From positions 1 through 15,733 of the forward strand of contig CAMLSG010000127.1 of assembly GCA_946482635.1 (NCBI GenBank): a stretch of DNA of 15,733 nucleotides, in the 5' to 3' direction. The stretch comes from an uncultured Duganella sp. (GTDB taxonomy: Bacteria > Pseudomonadota > Gammaproteobacteria > Burkholderiales > Burkholderiaceae). Both the position numbers and the translations under genes were made by a program. This document shows, piece by piece, positions 14,218-15,733 of this stretch. Every line of letters starts with the position of its first letter. The first letter of the stretch is position 1. The notes under the pieces are model-generated. The model did not search any database. It saw nothing but the letters and a program-made list of their open reading frames with translations, and had not been told where the DNA came from.

Positions 14218-15129
14218 ATGCGCATCGCCTCCAGCCAGTTCCAGGCATCCATGAACCGCTCGCTGCAGATCAACCAGACGGTGATCGCCAAGCTGACCGA
14301 GCAAATGGCCACTGGCAACAAGATCCAGGTACCCTCCGATGAGCCGATCGCCAATGTGCGCCTGTCGCGCCTGCGCCGCGAAGAGAACATCGTCAGCCAG
14401 TACGTCGACAATATCAGCGCGGTCAAGATCCGCCTGTCGAAGAACGAAACCTACCTGAGCTCGATGGTGCAGGACATGGGCGCGGCGCGCGACCTGTTCG
14501 TCTGGGCATCCGACGGCTCCAACACGCCCGCCGACCTGAATTCCATGGTCAACAGCCTGGTGGCCCTGCGCGACTCGCTTTACTTTAACGGCAACACCAA
14601 GGACCAGGAAGGCAAGTACATTTTCTCCGGCACGCTCACCTCCACCGCAGCGCTTTCCTATGACGCGACCCAGCCGCTGGGCTCGCGCTACAGCTACACC
14701 GGCAACAACGGTACCCAGGAAGTGGTGGTTGGCAATGGCATCACCCAGCCTGCCAACGTCACCGTGGACGGCATGGACGACTACCTGAACCAGTTGGACA
14801 CCGCGATCAGCATGCTGGGCAGCCCGACCGCCAGTGCCAATGATCCGGTCCTGCAAGGCGTGCTGAAGACCGCGCTGGACGGCACGGACACGGCGCTGGG
14901 CATGATCTCGAGCAAGATCGCCCAGTTTGGCGGCGCCCAGAACGTGATGGAAACCCTGGCCAACAACCATGGCAACGTCAGCCTGTCGAACAAGATCGCC
15001 ATCACCGATATCGCACAATTGGACTACGGCCTCGCGGCCACCCAGCTGTCTGGTTACAATAGCGCCTTACAAGCGACCTACCAGGCATATTCCAAGGTCA
15101 GCGGCCTGTCGCTGTTCAACGTACTGTAA
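14218..15129 (+). CDS. flgL: Hook-filament junction protein FlgL (HAP3)
   Basis: FlgL is the second junction protein, the seat for the filament. The 303-residue protein has the flagellin-like N-terminal helix (MRIASSQFQASMNRSLQINQ, MATGNKIQVPSDEPIANVRL) and the middle motif NTKDQEGKYIFSGTLTSTAAL. The flagellin-like C-terminal helix (IAQLDYGLAATQLSGYNSAL, then AYSKVSGLSLFNVL) closes it. Length is near E. coli (317). A purine-rich GAGGAAGAAAGAA leader is the ribosome site. It is the last canonical gene of the flgB-flgL set. Confidence 0.95.
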   Translation: MRIASSQFQASMNRSLQINQTVIAKLTEQMATGNKIQVPSDEPIANVRLSRLRREENIVSQYVDNISAVKIRLSKNETYLSSMVQDMGAARDLFVWASDGSNTPADLNSMVNSLVALRDSLYFNGNTKDQEGKYIFSGTLTSTAALSYDATQPLGSRYSYTGNNGTQEVVVGNGITQPANVTVDGMDDYLNQLDTAISMLGSPTASANDPVLQGVLKTALDGTDTALGMISSKIAQFGGAQNVMETLANNHGNVSLSNKIAITDIAQLDYGLAATQLSGYNSALQATYQAYSKVSGLSLFNVL

Positions 15130-15134
15130 ATATC

Positions 15135-15733
15135 ATGGAAATCGCCCAGCGCCCCAGCACTACCGGCCTCTCCACCCGCGCCACCGCCAATCCGGCGGCC
15201 GGCCAGGCCGAGAACCCGCCGGCAGACGCCAGCGCGGCGATCGACCAGGCCGCTGCCCCCAAGGCGCCAGCGCCCCTGCGTCGCGGCCTGAGCAATATGG
15301 ACGCCCCGCTGCAGAACGACGTCTCGGGCGCCCAGCAAGCCATTGATTTCCTCGAACAGAGTGCAGCCCAGCTGCGCGCGCTGAAAACCGACATCGCCGC
15401 CAAGCTCGCCACGCGCACCATGCGCGACGGCCAGGTCGAACAGCGCGTACGCCAGTTCAGCGAGACCTGGCGCAACCGCAGCCAAGCGTCCGGCGGCACG
15501 CTCGACGCACAACTGAATTACTCGAACCAGCCAGCGACCCAGCGCTTCACCGTGCGCGGCATGACGCTGGCCAACCTGCGCAACGGCGCCCGCGAAACCT
15601 TGGCCATCTCGGTTGGCGGCGGCACCGCAGGGCTGCGCTCGGTACACCTGGCGCCCGGCCTGTCCGACGCCGAAATCATTTCCCGCTTCGACCAGGCGAT
15701 GGCCCCGGCCGGCGTGCGCGTCTCGCTGAACAA
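15135..15733 (+). CDS. Probable LafW-type hook-associated protein, 5' part
   Basis: The frame starts at ATG 15135, 5 bases after the flgL stop, and stays open to the window edge, giving 199 visible codons. There is no clear ribosome site, so it may be coupled to flgL. Residues 1-60 are Ala/Pro-rich and probably unfolded, like export signals of axial proteins. Residues 62-115 form a helical, likely coiled stretch (GAQQAIDFLEQSAAQLRALK). From about 137 a beta/alpha pattern follows (QRFTVRGMTLANLRNGARET, ISVGGGTAGLRSV, DAEIISRFDQAMAPAG), resembling the flagellin hook IN motif seen in flagellins and the cap FliD. In lateral loci the gene after flgL is lafW, a hook-associated protein; position and these motifs suggest the same here. 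I cannot prove the family from the partial sequence. Confidence 0.65.
   Translation, partial: MEIAQRPSTTGLSTRATANPAAGQAENPPADASAAIDQAAAPKAPAPLRRGLSNMDAPLQNDVSGAQQAIDFLEQSAAQLRALKTDIAAKLATRTMRDGQVEQRVRQFSETWRNRSQASGGTLDAQLNYSNQPATQRFTVRGMTLANLRNGARETLAISVGGGTAGLRSVHLAPGLSDAEIISRFDQAMAPAGVRVSLN

Overview
The window is a near-continuous block of flagellar genes from a GC-rich bacterium (about 65% GC in a hand-counted stretch of flgC). Its gene families, Ala/Gly-rich proteins and codon preference suggest a betaproteobacterium of the Oxalobacteraceae type (Massilia, Duganella or Janthinobacterium relatives). That placement is inference from style, not from a marker gene. Nineteen of the twenty protein genes found lie on the plus strand; only flgA lies on the minus strand. 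No tRNA, rRNA, CRISPR array, transposase or phage gene was seen.

Layout. (1) Positions 2-3932: the 3' part of fliK (hook-length control), then fliL, fliA (sigma-28), motA and motB (stator). This fliK-fliL-fliA-motA-motB order is the lafE-lafF-lafS-lafT-lafU order of lateral (Flag-2 type) flagellar systems. (2) Positions 3955-5472: flgM (anti-sigma-28), flgN (chaperone for FlgK/FlgL) and a GH73 glucosaminidase matching only the C-terminal half of classical FlgJ. (3) Positions 5432-6148, minus strand: flgA, the P-ring chaperone, overlapping the glucosaminidase gene tail to tail by 41 bases. (4) A 54-base divergent gap beside an AT-rich pocket. (5) Positions 6203-15129: flgBCDEFGHIJKL in canonical order with short gaps or 1-base overlaps, where flgJ encodes only the rod-binding half. 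(6) Positions 15135 to the end: the 5' part of a further gene, probably a lafW-type hook-associated protein.

Together the genes make the rod (FlgB, C, F, G), rod cap (FlgJ), peptidoglycan hydrolase, hook and hook cap (FlgE, FlgD), hook-length ruler (FliK), P and L rings (FlgI, FlgH, FlgA), hook-filament junction (FlgK, FlgL), stator (MotA, MotB, FliL) and late-gene switch (FliA, FlgM, FlgN). The export apparatus, MS/C ring and flagellin genes are not here and must lie outside the window. The locus reads as a self-contained, probably secondary, flagellar system whose blocks are permuted relative to enterobacterial Flag-2.

The points most worth a second look are: a 27-base near-palindrome inside the flgI signal-peptide coding region, which looks like an in-frame repeat insertion; the split of FlgJ into two separate genes; the convergent coding overlap of flgA with the glucosaminidase gene; and the AT-rich island at the flgA/flgB divergence.
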